Shown piece after piece: positions 31,809-44,582 of a stretch of DNA of 64,000 nucleotides. The stretch spans positions 1,376,501 to 1,440,500 of the forward strand of contig NC_053044.1 of assembly GCF_003473485.1 (NCBI RefSeq). Reading direction: 5' to 3'. The stretch comes from Medicago truncatula (taxonomy: Eukaryota > Streptophyta > Magnoliopsida > Fabales > Fabaceae). Made by a program: the position numbers and the translations under genes. The notes below the pieces were generated by a model that was given only the letters and a program-made list of their open reading frames with translations, was not told the DNA's origin and ran no database searches. Each line of letters starts with the position of its first letter. The first letter of the stretch is position 1.

Positions 31809-34800
31809 TCAGGGTAGCACAGTAAAGACTTTTACATCTTTCATTGCAGGGCTCCTTACTGAATATTTAAATGTCCAACCATGGCAGGCACCAGCATGTT
31901 CCCCCAATTTATTTAGGGCAACGACAGCTCCCACAAAGTCTGGAAACTTTTTTGTTATTCGTGCTATTGCATCCTTAGCAGCAAGTTTGGGTTCCATTCC
32001 CAACCTCATGCTTTCCACAACTTGATAGCTGATATTGAAATGAAGTGTTAATCTTGAAAGTTCATAAGAGAAAACACATAAAATGATTGATAAAAGCTGT
32101 AACTATACAAGAAAAACGCTACTCGAAGTTGAAACTATCAACAGGGTAAAGAAACTACCAACAGGCTACTTGTAGCTTAGCTACACGTTTGTTAGGACCA
32201 ATATTACTATACAATTTTAATATTGAGAAGGAAAAACAATCAAATGCAAAGCAGTTCAGAGTCTAAACGAAAGGAACTACGGAGTTTCCGTACTACCATG
32301 GAAGGAAGCGCATCATGATGTCGCCATCCCCAGTTGCACAACATGCGCCAACTTCATCTATTGCATATGCTGAGGATCCAGCTATGGGACCATCACCTAC
32401 CCTGCAATCAAGAAAAAAAATTCAAAAGAAAACTAAATTATAAGAAGTATCTATTGAAAAAAAATAACAGTGATTAATATATTTTGCATGGTTACTGGTA
32501 TCTTACGAGACATGCAAGTCGTCGTCTCGTCGGTAGGATACAAAACTGAACTCAGTCTATACAAGTTTCTAGTATGTATCCATTTTGGATTATATGAATC
32601 ACATTTTGAATCCCGATTCACTTGAAGAAATCGGATTCATTCCAATTAAGCACTACCTAAATTTAGTTTAGCCAGCACTTTTTTGTCAACTTGTTAGTTA
32701 GTTAGTTAATGGTTAGTTAGTGGGTCTGTTAAGAGATAGTTAGGCTAAATAAGGCATGCTTCCTATAAATAGAGAGGATTTATTAGAGAGGGGATCATCC
32801 TGTCATTTTGTATAGACTTGGGACCTTTTGGCATTGGGAGAGTCTAGAGTCTCTCAAATACTCTAGGAGTTCTACAGTAATTTGGGATTTTCCCTATTTC
32901 TTCTAGTAATACCAGTTGGTCTCTATCATATACATTGATCAGCATGTGTATTTGGGAATTGATAGAAGCAATTTGCATAACTCAAGTGGAATAACTTCTG
33001 CCATTGAAACTATAATGAAACGGGTCTATTTGCTAAAGCCATCCTATCTCGAGTACATCAGAGATGAGAGCTAACATGGATTTGTTACAACAGAAAAGAT
33101 AAAATTAAAATATAAATAAATGGATAGTGGCTTTTGAAAAATTAAAAAGAAAAAAAAAATAGCTTGAAAGGAAATAAACTTTTGGCCATTCAAGAAATGG
33201 GAAGATCTTCCAACTTCTAATATTAACACCGACAAGATTACCTGCCAGGAATCTTGAACGTTGCCCCATTCGTCGATGTGCCAACAGCAATGTGCCCCAT
33301 CTAAACCACAAATGAAGAACTGTCATTTGCAACGACTTTAAGTTGTTTTGTAAAAAATCAATTTTTATGTTGTTACGATGATCTTACTCTATCAATAACA
33401 GCCATTGATATAGTATCATGGCTGTGAAGACCAACATGAGGTAATCTTAATATTTGATTTTCATAAGTATTGGAGCATGTTTCATCAGAGAGTTCAAGAT
33501 AGTTAGTAGGACGATAAGGACCGCAATTATTTGCAGGTGATACATTTTTCCTAAAATTCGGTTGGCAGCTACTATTTTTCCATTCGGTCCATTTCTCTAT
33601 AGATTCTGATGAACTCAAGTTTGTAGGTCCTGGAAGACCCATTGAAATTGCAAATTCTGATGCTTTCTCTCCTACAAGCAAAGTGTGTTCAGTATGTTGC
33701 ATCACTAGCCTAGCAGCCTTGATTCCATCCTTTACATATCTCATGGCAGCAACAGCTCCTACTTCCATAGTCACCTATATATTTCCTTAGCAGAAGATGG
33801 AACAAAATATCATGCCAATGTATGAACAATTAGAATGAAAGACAGAAAATAATTACCAGCAACAGAACATGGTAATTGATAGTTACCCCATCCATGACCA
33901 AAGCATCCATTGTAGTTTCTCCATTCTCATCTGGACTCCCACCCGGACCAACTGTTTAGAATAGGATAATTAAAATGCATGCTCAAGTGCACTCATCATG
34001 AAGGAAAAAAAATCAATCTTGATAGAACCAATTCTTAATTTGTCTGAGCCATTCTTATAACGGCAAAATAAAGAGAAATTGTCACGACTCTCCTCTTTCT
34101 ATTAACAAAAAACAATTTTGTTGAGCTACAAAGAATATATAAATTGCCAGTAATACTAAAGCATATGAAAATAACAAGATTCTATAAAGTCTTGTAGATA
34201 GTATTTTGTGAACCCATGGTTAGTATTATTCCAATCAAATCAAGCACTCGACAAGAATAGAACACTGCTAATCAAAATCAATGATCAAAAATTTCAAAAG
34301 GACATTAAGGAGAGATTATATTACTTTCCATTTTCTAACCAAATCATAATACTAATTCTTAAAGTGTGTTATTGTTCGTTCTATATGATTAAGGCATTTC
34401 AAGAAGCTTATTTGGTCTTACCTTATAACATAAACACTTGTGTTAAGTGCTTGGAAAAATTTATGAAAATAGCTAATAATATGCACATAAGTTTTCTTCT
34501 ATTTACACTTATATGAGTTACCCATAACTTATAGGTAAAGTTTATGCATCGGTACAAGGGTCTGTTTGGATTGACTTATATGAACATATCTATTGATATA
34601 AGCACTAGTAAGACTGTCTAAGAGAGCATAAAGAAAAACTTATTTATGACATGTCCATAAGCTATTTTCAGCTTATTTCCACAAACTCTTTAGGAGCGTT
34701 TACAATTTGACTTTACCCTATCAGTATAATTAGTCAACTCAAAAAAGAAATAAGACAATTTAAACGCTTAACTCTAAACTTATAAGTCATAACATAAACA

Positions 34801-35678
34801 CTAGTGCTAGTATTTACAATTTAGAAAACCTTATTATGAAAATAACTTATGCTATGTCCATAAGGTATTTTCAAATTATTTTCATAAGTCCACTGCAATA
34901 CAGCAATAGCTTATAAAAACTGCTTAATTATACATAAGAACTTATACGATATGCATTTATTGAATAAGATAAGCGCTTGTTGAAGAAGTGCTTAATTAAG
35001 TTTAAAAGGAAGTAATACGATTAAATATTCACTTGTGAAGTAACCCACTTGGGTTGGCCTGGTGTTATTGGCTTGGGAGCTTAGAGTGTATTACTCTTAA
35101 AGTATACTATCAAGGTCCGATTCCCACCGGTGCGTAGAGCTTTTCTCCAGCTCTAGCTTTAAATGGCACCTTACAAATGGACGATGGGATTGGACCTCTC
35201 CAATTAGTTGGTTTTTGGACTGGATACCGAGTTTAGAAACAAACAAAAAAATATATTGAAAAGTCCAAAGATTTAAGTTCAGCACTACCTGTTCCATCGC
35301 ACCTAAGTTCCTCACAAGTGGAGCAACCTTCAACAACGGCATCAACAGCAGAAGAGCCACCATCAACAGCTCTCCATGCAGCTCTAACAGCTTCAATAAA
35401 CGGCCATGTGCTCACAACCAATGGATACTGTTCCAATTCCACACTTTCATGCCCCATCACCTTATTATCATCAAACACAAGCAAAACAAAACCCAAAATT
35501 TAAATTTTCATCAAAAAATGGAAAACCCAATTAAGATTTTGTTCCAAAGTTGTTGAATTTAAGTATTGGAAAAATAAAATGAGTTCCTCAGTAGAAAAAC
35601 GAGAATGGAAATAGTAGTGTGTACCAGAGAGAGTAAAGAGAGGTGGAATACGAGTACTTCAATCAACAACAGTCTCAT
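31809..35678 (-). CDS. N4-(beta-N-acetylglucosaminyl)-L-asparaginase-type hydrolase (aspartylglucosaminidase, Ntn family)
   Basis: Seven exons (35678-35625, 35460-35289, 33951-33887, 33774-33388, 33300-33242, 32401-32297, 32028-31809) give 353 residues. The family cleaves the GlcNAc-Asn bond during glycoprotein breakdown in lytic compartments. Exon 1 (18 codons, [18 protein letters not shown]) is a signal peptide and was found by splice logic. Exon 2 has VVSTWPF and DAVVEGC, exon 3 [16 protein letters not shown]. Exon 4 ends with [13 protein letters not shown], where the autocleavage falls before the nucleophile Thr (about 218). Then come [27 protein letters not shown] and [10 protein letters not shown], and the end [14 protein letters not shown]. 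All seven exons join in frame with GT-AG introns. The long introns 2 and 5 hold a SINE, a MITE and an LTR-like piece. One oddity: the usual GACGATGDG-type motif reads GACCATGDG. Confidence 0.92.
32690..32955 (+). repeat. LTR-like repeat in intron 5 of the hydrolase gene
   Basis: It opens TGTTAGTTAGTTAGTTAATG, has a TATA motif (CTATAAATAGAGAGG, about 32764) and a TCTCTCAAATACTC segment before ending near TCTATCATATACA. This resembles a short Copia-type LTR, but no flanking duplication was found. Confidence 0.4.
34400..34990. mobile_element. hAT-type MITE remnants in intron 2 of the hydrolase gene
   Basis: Typical wording GGGTCTGTTTGGATTGACTT (34559) and repeated ATAAGCTATTTTCAGCTTAT and ATAACATAAACAC segments on both sides (34430 and 34790). 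The ends are imprecise; at least two overlapping copies. Confidence 0.45.
35035..35255 (+). mobile_element. tRNA-derived SINE in intron 2 of the hydrolase gene
   Basis: Box A (GGTTGGCCTGGTGTTATTGG, about 35053) and box B (GGTCCGATTCCCACCGG, about 35115) are at the usual spacing. They are followed by a unique body and an A-rich tail (AAACAAACAAAAAAATA, 35238-35254). It lies a few dozen bases downstream of exon 2. Confidence 0.7.
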
Positions 35679-35788
35679 CTTTGATTAGATTTCTAAAACA
35701 TTGATGAAATGAAAGGATCGTGAACATAAATTCAACTTCAACCCAGAATTATTTGCAGGACTAGATACATATTTAAGCCTATAATCTA

Positions 35789-36090
35789 GGCTGTGTTTCG
35801 TAACACAAAAAGGCTAGCTTATAGCTTGTTGGATTAGCTTATAAGCTCGTTAGATAAAAATGTGGCGTGTTTGATAACAAGCTTTTTTCATGAGCTTATA
35901 ACGTTTATTGAAAAGCTATTTCAAGTAGTTTTTTAGCTTATAGTTTGTAGCTTTTTATATTTTCTTTCAACTTTAACCCTATTAATTTAAATTAATTATT
36001 TTTTTAATTAAACAACTACTCATATTCATCTTTATAACCGCCTCATTTTTTCCTTAAAAAAAATGTCACGTTGTTTTTTTTTTAAGGAGC

Positions 36091-36135
<45 letters not shown>

Positions 36136-36650
36136 ATGTAATATGTATTTTTTTAAGGAAATGCTTTATATTTTGCTTTAACTAATCTGCCCACCCCACA
36201 AAAAATAACTAGCCTATTTTTTTTAAAGGAAAAAATAACTAGTCTATTGTATGTTGTAAAATTTTATATATTTTAGCTCACATTTTGTTTCCACCTTTCT
36301 CTTATTTTTGAGATTCATAAAGCAGAGATCAAAATTGTCAGTTAATTTTTGTTTTTACGATTAAAGGTCGGAGAATTTTTTTATGGAGACTAAGACCAAA
36401 AGTTTGAATATTTATAGAAACCAAAAACATATTTAACTATAATTAAAAATATTAAAAAATAAATACATTACAAAAAAATGTGTGTGTCTATATGTATATT
36501 AAAAAAAAAAAAAAACATGTCCTTTTATGTCATTTTATACTTATCAGCCACTTCAACAGCTAATTTTACCAAACACATTATTTTTAATAAGCAAGCTTTT
36601 CAGCTATAAGCTATCAGCTAGCTTATAGTTTATTTTACCAAACAGAGCCT
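35789..36650. mobile_element. hAT-like MITE
   Basis: The left end GGCTGTGTTTCGTAAC and the complement of TTACCAAACAGAGCC pair, followed on both sides by GGCTAGCTTATAGC/GCTAGCTTATAGTT. The interior is AT-rich and contains the (TA)n tract. Confidence 0.65.
36094..36127. repeat. (TA)n microsatellite
   Basis: About 17 TA units inside the hAT-like MITE. Confidence 0.95.
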
Positions 36651-37497
36651 AAATATATGTGGCTTTTATCGTAGGCATGTTAAACATGCTTTCGATCTTT
36701 AAAAATACATCAAATTTTTATTTTAACTTTTTTAAAATTTTCATTCAACTTTTAATCTTAAAAATTAAAATTTTCAATCACTATTTTTTATCTTTATTTT
36801 TAAGTCGATTCATTTGTAGCATTTGTGTTATGCAATGAAATTGTGTAGGAATATGTAGAATATTGTAAAATTCTCTCAAAAAATAGAATTTAAAAAAATA
36901 TGAATTAAATATGATTTTTTTTGCCAAAAATATAAAATTCATATTTATGGTCTGTTTGTTATAGTTTTTTTTAAAATAAATTTTTGTAATGTAATATGTT
37001 TTTGTTATAATTTTTTTAACAAATAAATTTTTAAGGAAAAATCCAAATGAATAATTCGTTTGAACAGCTTATCTTAGAATGTCTTTTTAAGTATTTCATC
37101 ATTTTGATATAATTTTTTTGGATACTAAAATTTATTAAAAAAAATCTCTAAAAGAAAGCTATTTCAAATAGATTTTCATTAAAATCATTTTTGAAAGATG
37201 TCATTTTTACTATGTAAAATCTCGAACCATGAATATTTAAGTTAGTAAATATTAAAGTTTCTTTTTTAACTTAATACAAATTTAGTTTAAAATAACTTCT
37301 ACTATTTTTGAATAAATTTAAAAAAAAAATCCATTTTTAGAAATACAAAGAAAAAACTTTTTTTTTAAATCTAAAACAAAAGGGCCCTTAATTCATGTAT
37401 TGTTAAAAAAAATCTAATTTCTTTTGAGAGATTTTATTAATATTGTAAATTTATTTGCAAAATTTTATTCAAAAATATGAATTCTACATATGAGTTA
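36651..37497. other. AT-rich spacer
   Basis: Very AT-rich sequence with many short poly-A/T runs; no gene or clear element seen. Confidence 0.5.
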
Positions 37498-38250
37498 GAG
37501 TAAATTACACTATCCTCCCCTTAAAGATGTTTGAATTAAACTCCACTCCCCTATTATGTTAAAATATACATTCTCCTCCCCTCTTATTCAAAGCATATTA
37601 GAAAACATTTCACTCCCCTCCCCTAAGAGAAGCTTGAATTACATTCATCTCCATTCTTATGTTAAAATCTACACTTTACTCCCCTAATATTTTTTTATTT
37701 TCTAAAAATCTAGCCAAAAAATAATTATCTAACACACTTTGGAAAAAATAGTATTGCAGGTCTATTTTAATATAATCAAAATTTGAATACATATTTTTTG
37801 CTATTTTTTATTCACGATTTCATTAACATATATATTTAAACTCTATTATAAAATATGAAACAACCAAAGATAAAATTAAAATATGTGAAAAATTACTAAA
37901 GAAAATAAAGTATGGTTATTTAAAAGTTAATTTTATACTATAAATTATAAAATTAATAACAAAATATTTAAATTTAATTATCATTGACATTTAAATTATA
38001 AAGAAATGAATTTATTTTTCTTAAATGGTGGTTCAAAATTAGTATATATCATAAAAATATTTATTTATGTTAAAATAGATTAAAATGTAGTGCATATCTA
38101 ACTATTAAGGGAGAGAGTTGTAATTCAAGCATCTTATAGGGGAGGGGTTGTAGATTTTACTTTCAAGGGGAGGGGAGTGTATATTTTAACATAAGAGGAG
38201 ATGGGAGTGTAATTCAAACATCTTTGAGAAGAAGGGAGTGTAATTTACTC
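37498..38250. mobile_element. MITE with repeated G/C-run arms
   Basis: GAGTAAATTACACTATCCTC at the left mirrors GGGAGTGTAATTTACTC at the right. Each arm contains three or four variants of a CTCCCCTC...TTAAAATATACA unit, so the TIRs are themselves tandem repeats. Confidence 0.75.
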
Positions 38251-38388
38251 TATGATTTAACTTAAAGGAGAGACCAAAAACGCATTTAACACAATTCTTC
38301 AATTGTTAATTTAATGCTTTCAAATTTAACGTCGTAGGTACACCAATTACTGTCTTAATTTTTGTTTTTTCATGTTAGAGAGTAAAGC

Positions 38389-38762
38389 TTAATTACTCTT
38401 TTGGTCCCATAACTTATTTTTTAGTTTCGTTTTGGTTCCTTAACTATTAAAAGTTTCGTTTCGGTCCCATAACTTATTTTTAGGTTTCCTTTTGGTCCCT
38501 TAACTATTAAAAGTTTCGTTTTAGTCTCTTAACTTATTTTTTGGTTTCGTTTTGGTCCCTTAACTTATTTTTTGGTTTCATTTTGGTCCCTTAACTTTAA
38601 TACATTCATCCTAACATAAAGGACCAAAGTGGTTGACGGAGGAAGAGTTAAGGGACCAAAACGAAACCAAAAATTAAGTTAAAGGATCAAAACGAAACTT
38701 TTAATAGTTAAGAGATCAAAATGAAACCAAAAAATAAATTAAGGGACTAAAAGAGTAATTAA
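38389..38762. mobile_element. Foldback MITE with internal tandem units
   Basis: TTAATTACTCTTTTGGTCCC at the left mirrors GGGACTAAAAGAGTAATTAA at the right. The left arm has several copies of a unit containing TTTTGGTCCCTTAACT, about 30-60 bp apart, and the right arm their inverse. Between 38763 and 39470 lies AT-rich spacer with a (TA)n run at about 38809-38826. Confidence 0.8.
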
Positions 38763-39541
38763 ACCGTTAACTATATTAGCTACTTTGTAAATCTTTGTTA
38801 AATAGCATATATATATATATATATATACTCACCAGTGTTATCTTGTTAACAAGTGCACATGGAGTATGTCTAAGATTTCGTCCTCCTTGCTCTCTATTTT
38901 ATTTCTTCCTTGCATTTGATTTACGCGGATGAAAATACGATCTCGTCAAATTTAATATGAGCTCAAATCTATTGCAAAAGGGTTCTCGTACAATTGCAGA
39001 ATTCTCTCAAATTCGTGTAATTTCATAATTTTTGCACCTGTTGGAGATCATGTTACTCGTTGCGGTCTCGTTGAACTGGTGCTTGAGTCTGGATAAACTG
39101 ATGCTGGTGGTGAATTTCTTCCCTTCACTATCACATATCACAATGAATTAAGAATCACCCACAAATTTACATTCATTCTCCTACACACCACACCATCATA
39201 ATGGTTAAATATAAAGAAAACACTGACACTATTCATGTAAAAATGTCTTTAAAATTATGGGATCATATTCACTACTACCTATCTAATCAATAGATACCAT
39301 CTCCTATCTTACATAACAAATCACCTTTCATTCTTTTCAAGCTACAGTTTCATATCTTGTTTACAAATTTTTAAAAAGTTTTGAATGTGTTTGCTTTCCC
39401 TTCTTGAGACCCCATAATTAACACAATAGATTTTCACTCAAAGAAAATTGTTTTCTTAGATATTCAACTTCTCATTAAGGGAGGGGTTATGTTATGCACC
39501 ATGCATAATTGCTTCCTACACCCAACCCATTTTATCATACA

Positions 39542-39566
39542 CCCCCCCCCCCCCCCCCCCCCCCCC
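39542..39566. repeat. Poly(C) tract, 25 bases
   Basis: An unbroken C run in AT-rich surroundings, close to the left end of the MULE. Its length may be unreliable in the assembly. Confidence 0.9.
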
Positions 39567-39715
39567 AAACCAATTGAAAGTCCATTTGTCATACATCTAT
39601 TTTCATTTCTCTCCAAAACGAAAGCTCATTTCTCTCCAAAACCAAACGAAACCAAACGTTCACCGTCTCCGATCAGTTGCTTACAACTTCGCCGGTCAGT
39701 TGCTCACCGTCACTG

Positions 39716-39811
39716 TGTTAGACCCACCGTCGCTGTGTTCATCGCCATCACCGTCACCGAAATTATCATCACTATGTTAGACCCACCGTCGCTGTGTTCA
39801 TCGCCATCACT
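39716..39811. repeat. Tandem duplication, about 59-bp unit
   Basis: TGTTAGACCCACCGTCGCTG followed by TGTTCATCGCCATCAC occurs at 39716 and again at 39775. The surroundings are CpG-richer than average, and the open frames here are low-complexity. Confidence 0.75.
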
Positions 39812-40668
39812 GTCGCTGTCACTGATCGCCATCACAGAGTTCATCACCATTCAACATCACGGGAAGCATCATCATCACCATTCAAGCGAAACAAACAACA
39901 AAATGATGAAAACAAAACAGGTTCGAACTTATCATATATGATTTCTTGCTCAAATAGTTTTGAAAGTGTATCTTGTGCTTTCAATTTGGAAATGTTAGTT
40001 AGAAATGGTTTTGTTTAGTTTGGAAAGTAATTGCATTTGTGTAACCCTAACTGACAGTTTAATTTCGAATTGGGGAAAATCATCTCAAATTGACAGTTTA
40101 ATTTCGAATTGGGCAAAATCAACTCACATAAATAGTTTAAAAATTGTATATGTTAGTTGGAAATGGTTTCAGAGTGTTGATTTGAAACATTAGCTGAATT
40201 GAAATTGATTATAGGTTTATAACACATTAGGAAATGTTGATTGATTATAGGTTTTGAAATGGTTTCATAAGTTCTATTTGACTCTATTCTCATAGATTAG
40301 GTATAAAATATAGCTTAGGTATCTCGTAGATTTGGTTTAAAATCGTCAAAATTTCCCTTCTAGATTCTAGTATATATTGATTAACAATCGTATTTGTTGA
40401 TGGTCATGTATCTATCAGAAATATAGCTTACGTATCTCTTAGATTTGGTATCCAGTGGATTAATTCATTCATGGTTTTTATGACATTCAACCGATTTTTT
40501 ATCCCAAAACCATTTTGCTTGGGAAATGGTTTCTGTACTTAGATTTGGAGTTAGACCTATCTCGATCAAACAACCACCGATGTACATGTACTGACTACGT
40601 CGGATTTCAGACTGCATGCGTTTCAAATTCTAAATACTACAAAATAATTACAAAATATTTGAGCTTAC

Positions 40669-41023
40669 ATTCATGACAGCGTTGTCATTTAGAGAATGAA
40701 TGCTTTGATCCTGAAAATGTAAATAAGTTGAAGCATATATCTTAAAAGTGTTTAAAGTATAAATTAATTCCTAATATGTTTCTTAGTTAGTTTATAGTTT
40801 GTTACACATCTTTCAACAACTCATTTGGAGGCCGAAGCATATCTCCCATGTACATATAACTCATTTGTAATATTTTAATGTTAATATGTAAGTTCCAGAA
40901 AGAATACAAGCAAAAAAGAGGAAATACCTTTTGTTTATGATCAATGACTTTTATAGCATTTTCTGTTCCTGAAATGGTGGACAAAGATGTGGCTACAGGT
41001 TGTTCTAACATTGAACCCTCCAA
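40669..41023 (-). pseudogene. Possible captured exons of an unknown gene
   Basis: On the minus strand, 41023-40928 (from LEGSMLEQPVATSLSTISG, ending HKQK) is bounded by AG and GT signals, and 40710-40669 (DQSIHSLNDNAVMN) likewise. The frames join. The family is not recognised; it may be a C-terminal part of the element's FAR1-type protein or a host fragment. Confidence 0.3.
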
Positions 41024-41465
41024 CTAATTCATAGCATGAAAATGTAAATTAGTTGCAGAATATGTTTTAGTTGTGTGAGTAATATTTATTTTCTATAATA
41101 TTTAATTTGTTTCTTTATATGCATAACGTGGTGTTGCTATATTACATTGTCATTTCCATTAGAAGGTTCGATGTTAGTATCTATTTCTTTATATGCATAA
41201 CAAAGTACATTTTCTTATGTTGATTTTTTTATGTAGAAGGGGTGTCTAAAACAATATCACCAATGTTTTAATATTGGTTTTGACATAATTTTAGCCCTTG
41301 AAAATATAGCATCTTTTGGTTTTAGTTCATGTAATTTTGCTTTTGGTTATTGGTATTTTGTTTTAATTTTGTTGTTATTTCACCTGATCACGAAATGAAA
41401 ATGACTTCTTTTTTTCAAAATCAAAGTCTTTAGGGTTGTAGTAATGATCTCTGGCTCAGGGAACC

Positions 41466-41757
41466 TGTTGAGTAAGTGGGATTTAATTGCTGGTTATTGG
41501 AGTAGTTTTAGTTTAGTTTGTTGGTCTTTATTTTACTGAGTCAATAATCCTAATTATTAGGAGTGATAGATGTTGATTTGCATCAGTTATAGTTGTTGCT
41601 ATTATTTAGCCACTTCCACGTTCTAGGATTGTAAAACGTGGGTTGCAGTTTATTTCTTTCCTTGTAGCTATTTAGCCTTTGTTAACTTTCATATTGAATA
41701 AGAATCATTCTCAACATTTGAGAGATATACTTGTGCTTAGAGTTTGATTGTTCTACA
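41466..41757 (+). repeat. 5' LTR of the chimeric Copia
   Basis: 292 bp, TG...CA ended, preceded by GAACC and followed by TC and the tRNA-iMet PBS at 41760-41771. It differs from the 3' LTR at four positions. Confidence 0.92.
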
Positions 41758-42639
41758 TCTGGTATCAGAGCTCCTTATTGGGGCCCTGATTGTGTGAGAG
41801 AAAAAAAAAAAGGAGAGAGAAGAAAAGTGAGAGATGACTACAGAAGGTAGTTTTGTTCAAAAATTGTAGGAAGCATGTTGTAAAAATCATCAGTTGTTAT
41901 GTTTTAAGTTGCCACATATTCCATATGCAAGTTAATGTGTTTCTTTCTCCTAGCAACAAATGTGCAAATTTATTTGTGTAAGCTATACGTTGTTGCACAT
42001 GTATATTATATAATATAGATTGTTATTATAATAATATGTCAATATTTTTTTCCATATAGCATTAATTGAAAAATTAAAAGATGTTTTTGTATGATAGTGT
42101 GTATAAAAATATTTTTGAAGTTGTAATGATTAAATGACATTGAAATTACTTTAAAAAAATAATGAAATTAAATAAATTTTGTTTTATCTTAATTTTTTTT
42201 AAGACGATTAATAATATAGTAGTGCTTATTTGTGATTTATAGACACATGTTAAGAAACATTAAAAAACAAAATAAATGATTTTTGTATTTGAACTATTAA
42301 TTTATATCTTGAGAATATAAGTTAATATTTTTTGTAATGATATTGGAAGGGGCAATTTTGTTGTTTATGATGTCACATGAATTGTTTATTTGATAGTTTC
42401 TACATATCATAAAAATGATTGATTCTGCATTCCTAGGTTGTTACATGTGTCATATATAGTGTAATATATTTCATTCTCTCAACAACAAATGTATAAATTT
42501 ATACATGCAAGATAATGATATTGGAAAAAATAATTTGGATGTTTATAGCGTTGTTTTTAATCTCTTTAGTATCTATTTAAAGACCTTTGAATGAGGTATC
42601 ATGTGCATGTACACTAAATGATAGCAAAGTAATATTGAG

Positions 42640-43055
42640 ATGGAATCTATTTCTTGGACTCATAAGTTAACTCAAAGGTGTATTGATGGCACAACTGCTA
42701 TGGTAATCCTTTTTTTTTTTTTTTATTTCTACACCAATCTATCTATATTTTTTTTATACGATCATTGATAATGTTGATTTGTATATGGTTAATTTTTTTA
42801 CAGCCTTTTCCAAAAAATGTTTCTGAGAAACTAATTATGAACGATCACAGTAGCTTAACTTTAGTAGATGAAGAAACAGAGACATTATATGAATGTGCTA
42901 TTGTGACCGATCCAAGAGATGAAAATTTGAGGTACATTGGTGATGGTTGGTTTGAGTATATTGCCTCAAAGAAATTTGCAGTTGGATCTAGTTTAATATT
43001 TATTTATACGATTGAATCACGCATGTTGTATGTGACGCTTATTGAACGTACGTAG
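42640..43055 (+). CDS. Small B3-domain protein gene carried inside the Copia
   Basis: Two exons, 42640-42702 (MESISWTHKLTQRCIDGTTAM) and 42804-43055, joined phase 0 across an intron with GT...TTTTTTACAG, give 104 residues. The product is essentially one B3 DNA-binding fold: FPKNVSEKLI, a central strand pair (SLTLVDEETETLYE), then GDGWFEYIASKKFAVGSSLI and a final LYVTLIER strand. B3 domains are plant-specific transcription-factor domains. A second B3-like scrap (CCKNHQLLCFKLPHIPYAS) lies upstream at about 41873-41930. No flanking dimerisation or other domain was seen. It is open and spliceable, so it may be expressed, but it could also be a captured fragment. Confidence 0.6.
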
Positions 43056-44582
43056 AGATAGTTAGCAATATATTGTAAGAATAAAGGTACAATGCGAAAC
43101 TAAACTAATAAAGTTGTATTCCTATCCTTAATGTAATGTTAAATCTTTCTTATGTTTGTGTAATACATATTGATTGTTTTATATTATGAGATTTTGTTTT
43201 GATTCAAATTATTTTTATGGTTATGATTATCACGCAGTATTCAATTTAAATACATAATTAATATACATAAGTTATGCAGTTATTAAAAATATAGTACATT
43301 GGACAAAGTCAAAATTGTTAAGAGCAATTGTCAAAGGTTAAGTCAAAAAAACATTAGATATAAAGAGTGAAAGATAACTGAGAAGTAGTAGTGAGACAAT
43401 GGAAATACACAACTTTCTTAGCAGATCAGCAAACCTGCTAGAGATCAAACTGATAAAAAACTGCAGCCTCCCAGCAGCCTATGACAGAACCGCAACCATA
43501 GCAGCAGCAGTGCAACAATCTCCCTTGATCTCGTGCAGGTTAAAAAACAGCAGAAGCCCCCCAGCCCAAAACAGAACCACTACTGCGCCCAGAAGATACT
43601 CCCTAGCCTTAAATGCCAAGACACCATTTTGGATTCCAATGTCATTCATAGCACAAACACGGCCGAATCTTCAACATAGATAGACTATTTGAGCAATTCT
43701 ATTTTAAATCTGTGTCAGAAGCATAAATTGAAAGGAATTTGCCATGATAGCCTCAATCTCGGCCACTTTACATTTAGTTATTATTTAGAACAGGTTGTTC
43801 AAGAAAAGAAAAAAGGGACAGTTAAGGAACAACATATATAGATAGTGAGTTTAGCAACCAATTTCTTGAGGTTTAATCCATTTCCCTTAACCAAGTATTC
43901 GCACCATTCTCTCTGTTAGTCATGCCAATACTAAAGATAAACAAAAGCTTAGCAGATACTAATATAAACACAGTTATTTATAAGTACAACGTTGTGGATA
44001 TTTTCGTACATCATATTTGACCATAACACATTTATTCTAGCAAGCTCTAATGTCAAACTTAATATATTACACTTGACCAAAAGCAGCCATGGTTGATGCA
44101 AAACCAAAAGCCATTATGCGAAGGATAAAACTACTATAGACCATAGATCAAATAACTTCGCAAGATACAATGGCATATCTTCCAAAAAATACCCAAGGAT
44201 AAAACCGATCACTCCCTCTTAATTTGCTTGGCCAACTTGGTGGAAGAAAACTGTGTATGATTACAATCATGAGATGCAATACCATCACCATATTTTTCAC
44301 CACAAGAACACTTCGCAGCTTCCAAACTGTTCTGAATCATTATCGCCACAAATGGAAATCAAATAAAACAGAGACAGTAAGTGTACCAGTTAGGCAAAAT
44401 ATGAGAGGAACATCCTTTGAATTTTTTTATCTTTAAAATAAAAAAAGCTGGCAGCTGCTCATTGTGTGTCCTGCATAGTTAAGTTATGAAAAGGAAAGTG
44501 TATTAGAAAATGATATTTATCATGTAATGACAATGTAAAATTAAACATTTAGAATTGAATATTTACTCATTAGATGCTAACC
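43056..44582. other. Non-coding segment of the captured block
   Basis: There is no convincing gene. A somewhat GC-richer stretch (43440-43680, with AGCAGCAGCAG and CCAGCCCAAAAC) has an open frame without recognisable features. The 3' end of the Helitron should lie here, but no CTRR-plus-hairpin terminus was fixed. Confidence 0.4.

Noticed and set aside
39489..39941. 150-residue ORF with Pro and His runs
   Set aside because: It begins across a 25-base poly(C) and continues through a tandem duplication; low complexity and no protein family pattern.
43399..43683. 94-residue ORF in the captured block
   Set aside because: No splice context, domain or repeat structure; length is within chance for this GC-richer stretch.
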